Positions 34,464 to 42,088 of a DNA stretch of 49,475 bases are shown in pieces. The stretch lies in NCBI GenBank assembly GCA_946645685.1, contig CAMPCJ010000004.1, positions 1-49,475 on the forward strand, read 5' to 3'. The position numbers and the translations under genes are program-made. A model generated the notes under the pieces. That model was given only the letters and a program-made list of their open reading frames with translations, was not told where the DNA came from and searched no databases. This DNA is from an uncultured Clostridia bacterium (GTDB taxonomy: Bacteria; Bacillota; Clostridia; Oscillospirales; SIG627). The number at the start of each line of letters is the position of its first letter. The first letter of the stretch is position 1.

Positions 34464-36317
34464 TCAATCGGGCCACTTCTGAACGTGTGCCTGGTTATCC
34501 CCGCGGGTCGCCGGGCGGCTGCGCCGGTTTTGCGCGGGCGGGGCGGGACGGCGTACCTGCCGGGGCTGCTGCCGCGCGGGGCGGCGCGTCTGCTGCGGCG
34601 TCTGCCGGATCTGCCTGCCTTGGGGTGCGCCTTGTCGGCGGGGCGGGCTTTGAGAGGGACGTCGCTGTCCCTGACGGGGCGGCTGCACCGCCTCCGGCTT
34701 GCGGAAGCGCTCCGGCACGCGGGCTACGACTTTGCCGGAGCCTAAGGCGTCGCTCTTACCGGAGAACACGCGATAGCCCTCCTGAAAGGCGTTCCGGGCG
34801 GCGCGAAGTCTGTGTTGGGTCTGTTTTCTCTCCTGCTTGCGGATCTCCCGCAGACGGCGGTTTTCCCGCTCCATTATTTCCTGGATGACCTGCCGCCGCT
34901 CCCGGGTGTTCCGCCGGTACTGCACGTATACGGTGATGATGAGAGCGGCAAGATATACCACCGCGGAGAAGATGACGATGATCAGGAAGACCCGCGCGGG
35001 ACCCGCGGAGAAGAAATGGCTGACGCCGTCCCAGATCTGCAGCCAGCGGGACAGGGGCACATTCGCCTGGGCGACCAGCTTTACCGTCCCCAGCTTTTCA
35101 TCGCCCCAGTACAGCGCCATTTCGCCGCATTCCTGCCCCTTGCGCACGGGCGCGTCCAGCGTATTGCTTCCCAGTTGGAGTTCTTTTCGGATATCCCCGT
35201 CCGAAAGATTGGCGGGCAAAAGGGCTTTCAGGGTGGATTCCGTCACCAGAACGGCGTGATCGGCGCCCCCGGACAGGCGTACCTTCTTTTCCCCCACGGT
35301 GGTCTCCTTCACCACCACTTCCGTGACGGCATACTCCTTCCGGCACCAGTCCAGAATGGCGGCGGCGTCCCGGTAGGAGGAGATCTGACTGCCGTCCTGC
35401 GCCTCGCTCAGATCCGTCCCCCCGGATACCAGCACGATGGCGTTTGCCTCGCCGGAGGCGCGGCAGGTGGCGCACACGTATCCCCCCAGGGGGGTGTACC
35501 CGGCGATAAAGCCCCGGGCGCCCCGGATCATATAATCCTTCTCCGCGTCAAAGGGGATCAGCGCGTTCCGGTTGGTAAAGGTGCGTTCCTCGGACAGATT
35601 GGTGGCGGGAACGGAGAGGCGTTCTTCGGAGGTGAAGTTCATGAAGTCGTTGATCCGGTAAAGCGCGCGGCACAACGAAAGCGTATCCCGCAGCGTGGTG
35701 TGCATCAGGGAATCGTAAACCCCGGTGGGGTTGGTGTAGTACGTCCCCGTCATCCCCAGCTCCGCCGCCCGGGCGTTCATCCGGTCTACAAAGGCAGCGG
35801 AGGAGCCGCTCACCACCACGGCAAGCGAGGTGGCGGCGTCGTTGTCGTTGGCGACCACCAGCCCCTTCAAAAGGGATGTGATCGGCAGCACTTCCCCCAC
35901 TTTGAGCCGCAGTCCGGAGCGGCTGGAGCCGGAGAGCATGTCCTCCCGGATCTCCACGGAAACGTCACCCGCCTCCCGGCGGTATTCAAACGCCACCAGG
36001 GCGGTCATCAGCTTGGTGAAGGCGGCGGGCGCGATGGGCTCGTCCGCGCCCTTTTCCAACAGCGTCTTGTCAAACGCCAGGTCGTAGCACAGGGCTTGCG
36101 GACAGTAGACGTTCGGCTGGGCAACGCCGCCGTAAGTGAAGGATACCGGCGTGTCCTCCGTTTGCAGAGGGGCAGAAGGCGTCTCGGCGTTCTGTACGGG
36201 CTCTTCGGCACCCTGCGCTCCCGGATCCGGTTCCGCCCGGGACACGAGACAAAGACCCGGCAGCAGCGTCAGCACCGCCAGGAGAAGACAGAGCAGTCTT
36301 TGTCCCGTTTTCTTCAT
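34464..36317 (-). CDS. D,D-carboxypeptidase-like protein lacking the active-site residues
   Basis: The 617-residue protein has a signal peptide (LLCLLLAVLTLLPGLCLVSRA) and a full penicillin-binding S11 fold (about 60-290) followed by the PBP5-like C-terminal domain and a TM helix (VFLIIVIFSAVVYLAALIITVYV, about 450). The sequence IAPAAFTKLMT has alanine at the place of the nucleophilic serine of SxxK (PASxTK in active enzymes). The SxN site reads ANDND and the KTG site reads FIAGYT. All three catalytic motifs are therefore changed. After the TM segment a basic coiled-coil and a Q-, R- and P-rich tail extend for about 150 residues into the cytoplasm. It is likely a pseudoenzyme that binds wall material or partners. 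It is last in the operon after ribF. Confidence 0.85.
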   Translation of the reverse strand: MKKTGQRLLCLLLAVLTLLPGLCLVSRAEPDPGAQGAEEPVQNAETPSAPLQTEDTPVSFTYGGVAQPNVYCPQALCYDLAFDKTLLEKGADEPIAPAAFTKLMTALVAFEYRREAGDVSVEIREDMLSGSSRSGLRLKVGEVLPITSLLKGLVVANDNDAATSLAVVVSGSSAAFVDRMNARAAELGMTGTYYTNPTGVYDSLMHTTLRDTLSLCRALYRINDFMNFTSEERLSVPATNLSEERTFTNRNALIPFDAEKDYMIRGARGFIAGYTPLGGYVCATCRASGEANAIVLVSGGTDLSEAQDGSQISSYRDAAAILDWCRKEYAVTEVVVKETTVGEKKVRLSGGADHAVLVTESTLKALLPANLSDGDIRKELQLGSNTLDAPVRKGQECGEMALYWGDEKLGTVKLVAQANVPLSRWLQIWDGVSHFFSAGPARVFLIIVIFSAVVYLAALIITVYVQYRRNTRERRQVIQEIMERENRRLREIRKQERKQTQHRLRAARNAFQEGYRVFSGKSDALGSGKVVARVPERFRKPEAVQPPRQGQRRPSQSPPRRQGAPQGRQIRQTPQQTRRPARQQPRQVRRPAPPAQNRRSRPATRGDNQAHVQKWPD

Positions 36318-36326
36318 AATAGTCCT

Positions 36327-37241
36327 CTATTCCAAAACTTCTTTTGCGTTTTCCAGATCGTGGGCGATCTGCTCCTTCAATGCCGCAAGATCCCGGAATT
36401 TCTTTTCCTCCCGCAGAAAGCGGAGAAAGCGAACGGTTGCGGTTTTGCCGTACCCGTCTCCGGAAAAATCGAATAAATGCGTCTCCGCGGTATCCGCCCC
36501 GTTTTCCTCCACAGTGGGGCGCCGCCCCACGTTGCATACGCCGCCGTAGCGCTTGCCGTCCAGGATCGCCTCCACGGCGTAAACGCCTCTCCGGGGGATC
36601 ACGTAGTCGGCGGGGTAGACCTGGTTGATGGTGGGAAAGCCGATGGTTCGCCCCAGGCGCTTGCCCTCCGTCACGGGAAAGCGGATGAAATACGGCCGCC
36701 CCAGCATCTCCCGGGCGTCCTCGGGTCTCCCCTCGGTCAGCGCCAGGCGGATCCGGGTGGAGGAGACGGGCTCGCCCCGCCAAAGCACGGGCGGCACCAC
36801 GATCACGTCGGCGCCCGCCTTTTTCATTTCCCGCTTCAGATCCTCCGGCGTTCCTTCCCCGTTTTTACCGAAGCGGAAGTTGAAGCCGCACACGACCGCT
36901 TCCGCGCCCAATTCTCCGGCGAGGATTTCCCGGCAAAAGGCGGCGGGAGACAGATCCCGCACCCGGGCAAAGTCTTCCTCCACCAGAACGGAAGCCCCCA
37001 TTTCCTCCAAAAGGAGAGCCTTGTCCTCGGAAGAGAGGATGCTTTCCTTCCCGTGCCCGGGAAAATACCGGTCCGGGTGCCGCCCGAAGGTCCACACCAC
37101 GCTCGTCAGTCCGCTCTCCTTTGCTTTTCGCAGGCAAGCGTTCACGATGGCGGCGTGACCCCGGTGGATCCCGTCGAAATTGCCCAGGCACAGGCAGGTG
37201 CCGCTCAGGCGCTGCCCGCCGGTCAAGCGCAGTAAAGCCAT
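36327..37241 (-). CDS. ribF: Bifunctional riboflavin kinase/FAD synthetase
   Basis: RibF turns riboflavin into FMN and then FAD. The 304-residue protein has the nucleotidyltransferase motif TCLCLGNFDGIHRGHAAIV near the N-terminus, the second motif VSSTRIRLALTEG (about 165), and a C-terminal flavokinase domain with GRTIGFPTINQVYPADYVIPRRGVYAVEA. The ATG at 37241 is chosen over a TTG at 37268 because it gives the usual N-terminus (MALLRL). It lies ten bases past the cyclophilin stop and nine bases before the carboxypeptidase-like gene, in one operon. truB and rpsO, frequent neighbours elsewhere, are not present. Confidence 0.95.
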   Translation of the reverse strand: MALLRLTGGQRLSGTCLCLGNFDGIHRGHAAIVNACLRKAKESGLTSVVWTFGRHPDRYFPGHGKESILSSEDKALLLEEMGASVLVEEDFARVRDLSPAAFCREILAGELGAEAVVCGFNFRFGKNGEGTPEDLKREMKKAGADVIVVPPVLWRGEPVSSTRIRLALTEGRPEDAREMLGRPYFIRFPVTEGKRLGRTIGFPTINQVYPADYVIPRRGVYAVEAILDGKRYGGVCNVGRRPTVEENGADTAETHLFDFSGDGYGKTATVRFLRFLREEKKFRDLAALKEQIAHDLENAKEVLE

Positions 37242-37251
37242 ATCTGTTCTG

Positions 37252-37764
37252 TTACACTTCCTCGACAAAAGAGACGCGCGCCATACGCATTTCCCGCAGG
37301 GGACGGTCGGAAAAGTCCGTTTCCGTCTCGGCGATGCGATCCACCGCCTCCATACCGCTTATCACCTTGCCGAAGGCGGCGTACTGCCCGTCCAAATGGG
37401 GCGCGTCCTTGTGCATGATGAAGAATTGGCTGCCCGCGGAGTCCGGCGCCACGGAACGGGCCATGGACAAAACGCCCCGGGTGTGGCGGATCTCGTTGCG
37501 AACGCCGTTCCGGGAGAATTCCCCTTTGATGGTCCAGCCGGGGCCACCGGTGCCGGTGCCCGTGGGATCGCCCCCCTGGATCATGAAGCCGGCGATGACC
37601 CGGTGAAAGATCAGTCCGTCGTAAAAGCCCTTTTCCACCAGGCGCTTGAAATTATCCACCGTAATGGGCGCCTGATCGGGGTACAGCTCCGCGATGATCT
37701 CGTCGCCATTTTCCATTTCAATGCGGATCAGATCCGTTTTCGTTTTCGTCATTTGATAAGCCAT
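37252..37764 (-). CDS. Cyclophilin-type peptidyl-prolyl isomerase (cytoplasmic)
   Basis: The 170-residue protein catalyses cis-trans isomerisation of prolyl bonds. The cyclophilin core is complete: APITVDNFKRLVEKGFYDGLIFHRVIAGFMIQGGDPTGTGTGG with the catalytic arginine in FHRV, the SMAR loop in GVLSMARSV and AGSQFFIMHKDAPHLDGQYAAFGKV. No signal peptide is present, so it works in the cytoplasm. GGAGAAACCAAA precedes the ATG. It follows the lipoprotein cyclophilin of the same operon by 55 bases. Confidence 0.94.
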   Translation of the reverse strand: MAYQMTKTKTDLIRIEMENGDEIIAELYPDQAPITVDNFKRLVEKGFYDGLIFHRVIAGFMIQGGDPTGTGTGGPGWTIKGEFSRNGVRNEIRHTRGVLSMARSVAPDSAGSQFFIMHKDAPHLDGQYAAFGKVISGMEAVDRIAETETDFSDRPLREMRMARVSFVEEV

Positions 37765-37819
37765 TTTGGTTTCTCCTTTTCGGGGTGTGGGTCGTTTTGA
37801 ATAAAGGGTCTGGGACGGG

Positions 37820-38461
37820 TCAGTTTGCCCCGTCCGCGCTCGCCGTCAGGGTGACCTTCTCCATGATCACCGGCGTGACGGGCTTGTCGTTCGCCCCGGT
37901 CTTCACGGCGGCGATCTTGTCCACCACGTCAAGCCCGGTCACCACCTTGCCGAAGGCGGCGTACTGTCCGTCCAGGGAAGGGTAGTCCTTGTGCATGATG
38001 AAGAACTGACTGCCCGCGGTATCCCGGTACGGCGCGTCGTTATAGGGATTGCCCTGCCGCGCCATGGAGATCACGCCACGGGTGTGCTTGAGGTCGTTCT
38101 TCACGCCGTTGGCGGAAAATTCCCCCTTGATGGTCCAGCCGGGGCCGCCGGTGCCGTTGCCCGCGGGATCGCCTCCCTGGATCATGAATCCGGAGATCAC
38201 CCGGTGAAAGGTCAGCCCGTCATAGAAGCCGGAGGACACCAGCTTCTTGAAGTTTGCCACGGTGATGGGCGCCACGTCCGGGTACAGCTCCACCACGATG
38301 GTGCCGTAGTCCTTCACGTCGATGCGCACAAAGTTGGGCGTGCCGTCGTCCGCGGGAGAGGCGGACGGCGCCGTCGCTTTTTCCGTTTCCCCGCCGCCGC
38401 AGCCGGTAAGGCATAGGGTGAGGGCGCAGAGCGTGAGCAGGAAAGCAAAGATCCTTTTCAT
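37820..38461 (-). CDS. Lipoprotein cyclophilin-type peptidyl-prolyl isomerase
   Basis: The 213-residue protein has a lipoprotein signal (MKRIFAFLLTLCALTLCLTGC, cysteine at 21), a short linker, and the same cyclophilin core as its neighbour: ITVANFKKLVSSGFYDGLTFHRVISGFMIQGGDPAGNGTGG, GVISMARQG and AGSQFFIMHKDYPSLDGQYAAFGK. It should help folding of proteins outside the membrane. Its ATG overlaps the stop of the small upstream gene (ATGA). The two cyclophilins look like a recent duplication, with one copy gaining a signal peptide. Confidence 0.94.
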   Translation of the reverse strand: MKRIFAFLLTLCALTLCLTGCGGGETEKATAPSASPADDGTPNFVRIDVKDYGTIVVELYPDVAPITVANFKKLVSSGFYDGLTFHRVISGFMIQGGDPAGNGTGGPGWTIKGEFSANGVKNDLKHTRGVISMARQGNPYNDAPYRDTAGSQFFIMHKDYPSLDGQYAAFGKVVTGLDVVDKIAAVKTGANDKPVTPVIMEKVTLTASADGAN

Positions 38462-38793
38462 CGGTAATATTTGAAGTAGCAGATGATACTTCTCTCCTTT
38501 TCGTGTATTTCGTCAAAGCCCGTGAACATGACGCCGTCGCGGCTCATCAGCTCTCCGCTGCGCACGTCCCCGTCCCGGCACTTGAAGAGACTTTCCGTTT
38601 CGGCGTTTACGAATACGTACCCCGCGCTTACGCAGACGTAGGCGTCCCGGGCAATGACGATATCGCCCGCCTCCGTCCGCTCCGTCACCGCCCGGAGCCG
38701 CTTTTTGTCGTATCGCGCCGCCTCTTCCCGCCGGTAAGCGGGAGAGTTATAATAGCGCTTAGGGAATAGTTTCCTGTATAACTGTTTAATCAT
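38458..38793 (-). CDS. Small protein of unknown function, probably leaderless
   Basis: The track gives 38458-39249, but I place the start at the ATG at 38793, giving 111 residues beginning MIKQLYRKLFPKRYYNSP. The upstream extension covers the potA promoter region, and a near-perfect sigma-A promoter ends only 7 bases before this ATG. No Shine-Dalgarno site is present. The protein is basic at the N-terminus, with a compact beta-rich part (ARDAYVCVSAGYVFVNAETESLFKC). I do not recognise it. The stop overlaps the ATG of the lipoprotein cyclophilin, so translation of the two is coupled, and it heads the operon. Confidence 0.6.
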   Translation of the reverse strand: MIKQLYRKLFPKRYYNSPAYRREEAARYDKKRLRAVTERTEAGDIVIARDAYVCVSAGYVFVNAETESLFKCRDGDVRSGELMSRDGVMFTGFDEIHEKERSIICYFKYYR

Positions 38794-38800
38794 AAAAAAC

Positions 38801-38829
38801 AATATACCAAAAAACAGGAGTCCTGTCAA
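38801..38829 (-). promoter_or_regulatory. Sigma-A promoter with start point at the start codon
   Basis: On the minus strand a perfect TTGACA (38829-38824) and TATATT (38806-38801) are separated by 17 bases. Seven bases then lead to ATG, so transcription should begin at or next to the start codon. Confidence 0.65.
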
Positions 38830-38919
38830 GGCAAAGCGCCCTGATTTTCGCCGGAACGGGGCGGGGGCGGCGCCGGGAAAAAAGAAGGGGAAAAACCGCG
38901 GAAAAATGCCCCGGATTTC

Positions 38920-38948
38920 TTGACTTTTCCGGCGAAAAACTGTATGAT
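38920..38948 (+). promoter_or_regulatory. Sigma-A promoter of the potABCD operon
   Basis: TTGACT (38920-38925) and TATGAT (38943-38948) are separated by 17 bases; the leader of about 70 bases ends in GAGGAGGAGG. Confidence 0.7.
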
Positions 38949-39025
38949 AAATTGATTTGTATCTTGAAATGGGGTAGGAGGCTTTTTTGCTCCGAAGATC
39001 ACCCCCGAGGAGAGGAGGAGGATAC

Positions 39026-40411
39026 ATGAAAAACACGACCCCGGAAGGATCCGTTCTCGTCCGGCTGGAACAGCTGTGTAAGTCCTTTGACGGAGAGCAG
39101 ATCCTGAAAAGCGTCGACCTTACCATTCGGGATAAGGAGTTCGTGACGCTTCTGGGACCGTCCGGATGCGGCAAGACCACCATTCTCCGGTGCATCGCGG
39201 GTTTTGAGAACCCGGACTCCGGCACGGTTTTCTTTGAAGGAAAACCCATGAACGCAGTCCCGCCTCATCTGAGACCGGTAAACACCGTCTTTCAACGCTA
39301 CGCCCTGTTCCCCCATCTGAACGTGTTTGACAACGTCGCCTTCGGGCTGCGGATCCGCAAAGAGAACGAACGCGCGATCCGGGAAAAAGTCCTGAAAATG
39401 CTGGCGATGGTGGATCTGAAGGGATATGAAAGGCGCCCCGTGTCAAAGCTTTCCGGCGGCCAGCAGCAGCGCGTCGCCATTGCCCGGGCGCTGGTCAATA
39501 TGCCCCGGCTTCTCCTGTTGGACGAGCCGTTGGGCGCGCTGGATCTGAAGCTGCGCAAGGATATGCAGCTGGAACTGCGCAATCTGCATAAACAGGCGGG
39601 GACCGCCTTTTTGTACGTCACCCACGACCAGGAGGAGGCACTCACCATGAGCGACCGGATCGTGGTTATGAAAAGCGGCACCATCCAGCAGGTGGGCGCC
39701 CCGCAGGATATTTACAACGAGCCCGCCAACGCCTTCGTGGCGGATTTCATCGGGGAAGCCAACATCTTCGACGCCACCATGCCCCGGGACAAGGAGGTCG
39801 TGTTCAGCGGCGCCGCCTTCCCCTGCGTGGATCAAAAACCGTCGGATCTGGTGGACGTGGTGGTCCGGCCGGAGGATGTGGAGATCGTTTCTCCCTTCGA
39901 CGGTACCGTCGCCGGCGAGGTGGAGGCGAGCCTTTTCAAGGGCGTTCATTATGAAATGACCGTCCGGGTGGGCGAGGATCAGTGGATCATCCACTCCACC
40001 CGCACCTGTTCCGTGGGCGAGGTGGTGGGGCTCCGGGTGACGCCGGAGAACATCCACGTGATGCGCAAAATGTTCCCCACCCCCGAAAACGAGATCGAAG
40101 TCACCGTGGGCGAAGACAATCAGGTCAGCTTTGACGGAAGGAGCTTTACCCTCCCCGCCGCCCCCGCCGGGGCGAAGGTCACCCTGGCGCTTTCTCCCGA
40201 CGACGTCGAGCTTTGCGCCGAGGACGAGGGCGTCTTTACCGGCGTTCTGGACAGCGTGGTGTGGAAGAGCAATCATTATGAAATGATCCTGGTCTCCCAG
40301 CACCGCCGCTGGCTCATCCGCTCCCAGGCGGACGAGCAGGCGGGCGCCGTCGTGGGCATCCGCTTTGCCCCGGAAAAGCTGCGCGTTTTGACGGCGGGAG
40401 GGGAAGGATGA
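39026..40411 (+). CDS. potA: Spermidine/putrescine ABC transporter ATPase with duplicated TOBE unit
   Basis: The ATPase subunit powers polyamine uptake with PotBCD. The 461-residue protein has Walker A GPSGCGKTT, signature LSGGQQQR, Walker B LLLLDEPLGALD and the switch H in VTHDQEEAL. After the TOBE domain (about 270-355, VVRPEDVEIV, FKGVHYEMTVRVGEDQWIIHS) a second unit follows with the same pattern (LALSPDDVELC, VWKSNHYEMILVSQHRRWLIRS). This adds about 90 residues over the usual 370. The start at 39026 has GAGGAGGAGG upstream. Its stop overlaps the potB ATG (ATGA). Confidence 0.95.
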   Translation: MKNTTPEGSVLVRLEQLCKSFDGEQILKSVDLTIRDKEFVTLLGPSGCGKTTILRCIAGFENPDSGTVFFEGKPMNAVPPHLRPVNTVFQRYALFPHLNVFDNVAFGLRIRKENERAIREKVLKMLAMVDLKGYERRPVSKLSGGQQQRVAIARALVNMPRLLLLDEPLGALDLKLRKDMQLELRNLHKQAGTAFLYVTHDQEEALTMSDRIVVMKSGTIQQVGAPQDIYNEPANAFVADFIGEANIFDATMPRDKEVVFSGAAFPCVDQKPSDLVDVVVRPEDVEIVSPFDGTVAGEVEASLFKGVHYEMTVRVGEDQWIIHSTRTCSVGEVVGLRVTPENIHVMRKMFPTPENEIEVTVGEDNQVSFDGRSFTLPAAPAGAKVTLALSPDDVELCAEDEGVFTGVLDSVVWKSNHYEMILVSQHRRWLIRSQADEQAGAVVGIRFAPEKLRVLTAGGEG

Positions 40412-41235
40412 AATCCAAAAAGCCCCTCATCCCGTACGCCATCTGGATGGCGATCTTCGTGGTCATCCCCCTGATTATGATCATCGTGAACGCCTTCACG
40501 GATAAAAGCGGCGCTTTTACCCTGGATAATCTGGAGCGGATCTTCTTCAAGGATCCCACCCTGCGTTACAATTTTCTCAATTCCCTGAAGATCGCCCTCA
40601 TTTCCACCGTTCTGTGCCTGGTGCTGGCGTACCCCATCGCCCTGATCATGGCGCGGCAAAAGCCCTCCGTTCAGCGGCTTCTGCACTTCCTTATTATGCT
40701 GCCGATGTGGATGAATTTCGTCCTGCGCATCTGTTCCTGGCTTCTGGTGCTGCAGCCGGACGGCATCCTGGACGTGATGCTCCGCGGCGTGGGTCTCCTT
40801 TCCCCCGGGCAGTCCAACCCCTTGTATATGACGGAAACGGCGGTGGTGCTGGGCATCGTGTACAACTATCTGCCCTTTATGATCCTGCCCATTTATACCA
40901 CCGTGGCGAAGATCCCCCGGTCTCTGTATGAAGCGGGGGAGGATCTGGGGTGCAGCCGGTGGAACGTCTTGAAAAAGATCGTGTTCCCCCTGTCCGTTCC
41001 CGGCGTCATTTCGGGCTTGACCATGGTGTTCGTCCCCGCCATGTCCTCCTTCGTCATCAGTATGAAGCTGGGCGGCTTTGCCTTGATGGGCGACATCATT
41101 GACAACTACTACAAGGGCACCGGCGGCGACCCCCATCTGGGCGCCGCGGTCTCCATCGTTCTCATGTTCTTCATCATCCTGTCCATCGCGCTGATGAACC
41201 GCTTTGACAAAGATGACGACGTGGTTTTGGCGTAA
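40408..41235 (+). CDS. potB: Polyamine ABC transporter permease
   Basis: The 275-residue inner-membrane permease has six TM helices and the ABC-permease EAA loop LYEAGEDLGCSRWNVLKKIVFPLSVPGVISG, which contacts the ATPase. The N-terminal IPYAIWMAIFVVIPLIMIIVNAF and the following polyamine-family insertion fit PotB. It overlaps potA by four bases, so the two are translationally coupled. Together with PotC it forms the channel. Confidence 0.95.
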   Translation: MKSKKPLIPYAIWMAIFVVIPLIMIIVNAFTDKSGAFTLDNLERIFFKDPTLRYNFLNSLKIALISTVLCLVLAYPIALIMARQKPSVQRLLHFLIMLPMWMNFVLRICSWLLVLQPDGILDVMLRGVGLLSPGQSNPLYMTETAVVLGIVYNYLPFMILPIYTTVAKIPRSLYEAGEDLGCSRWNVLKKIVFPLSVPGVISGLTMVFVPAMSSFVISMKLGGFALMGDIIDNYYKGTGGDPHLGAAVSIVLMFFIILSIALMNRFDKDDDVVLA

Positions 41236-41247
41236 GGGGGCGGATAT

Positions 41248-42039
41248 ATGAGAAAAACGCTCTCCTGGCTGTACTTCGGACTCATCTTTCTGTTCCTCTA
41301 CGCCCCCATTCTCATCATGATCGTCTTCTCCTTCAACGGGAGCCATAACATCACTGTCTGGGGCGGGTTTTCCCTGCAGAATTATGAAAATTTGCTGCAC
41401 AAGTCCAAGGCGATCGAATCCCTGTGGAACTCCCTTGTCATCGCCCTCCTCTCCTCCCTGGGCTCCTGCGTTTTGGGCACCATGGCGTGCCTGGGTCTGA
41501 ACAACCTGAAAAAGAGCCGGGGGCTGGTGATGAATATCTCCAACCTGCCCATCATCAATCCGGAGATCGTCACCGGCGTGTCCCTGATGCTCATTTTCAG
41601 CCTGCTCTTTTCCGGGAGCGTCGGGCTGGGCTTCCACACCGTCCTTCTGGCGCATATCGTGTTCAACACCCCCTACGTCATCCTCAACGTGATGCCCCGT
41701 CTGCGCCGGATGGATCAGAATTTGTACGAAGCCGCCCTGGATCTGGGCTGTCCCCCCGTAAAGGCGCTGTGGAAGGTGGTCATGCCGGAACTGTTTCCCG
41801 CCATCCTGTCCGGCTTCCTCATTTCCTTTACCTATTCGATGGATGACTTCATCATCAGCTACTATACCGGAGGCACCTTCCAGACCTTCTCCGTCTTCAT
41901 CTACAACAGCTTGAAGAAGGGGCCTCAGGACTGGATGCTGGCGCTTTCCGGGATCCTCTTCGTGGCGGTCCTGACCATTCTCATTATCATGAACGTCCAC
42001 GATATCCGTCAGGAAAAACGGGAAGCCGTCAAGCGCTGA
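41248..42039 (+). CDS. potC: Polyamine ABC transporter permease
   Basis: The 263-residue permease is the PotB partner, with six TM helices (LYFGLIFLFLYAPILIMIVFSF at the start) and its EAA loop LYEAALDLGCPPVKALWKVVMPELFPAILSG. The conserved SFTYSMDDFIISYYTGG segment is typical of PotC. It begins 12 bases after potB, with GGGGG before the ATG as a modest ribosome site. PotD follows after 49 bases. Confidence 0.95.
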   Translation: MRKTLSWLYFGLIFLFLYAPILIMIVFSFNGSHNITVWGGFSLQNYENLLHKSKAIESLWNSLVIALLSSLGSCVLGTMACLGLNNLKKSRGLVMNISNLPIINPEIVTGVSLMLIFSLLFSGSVGLGFHTVLLAHIVFNTPYVILNVMPRLRRMDQNLYEAALDLGCPPVKALWKVVMPELFPAILSGFLISFTYSMDDFIISYYTGGTFQTFSVFIYNSLKKGPQDWMLALSGILFVAVLTILIIMNVHDIRQEKREAVKR

Positions 42040-42088
42040 CCGCTTTCATACAGGAAACAAACAACGAGAAAAAAAGGAGATTACTGCA

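Noticed and set aside
37239-37268. Longer ribF start at a TTG codon (37268)
   Set aside because: It has no ribosome site and would overlap the cyclophilin stop; ATG 37241 gives the normal RibF N-terminus.
38458-39249. 263-residue version of the small upstream gene
   Set aside because: The extra part overlaps the potA promoter and the first codons of potA in antisense; the promoter points to a start at 38793.
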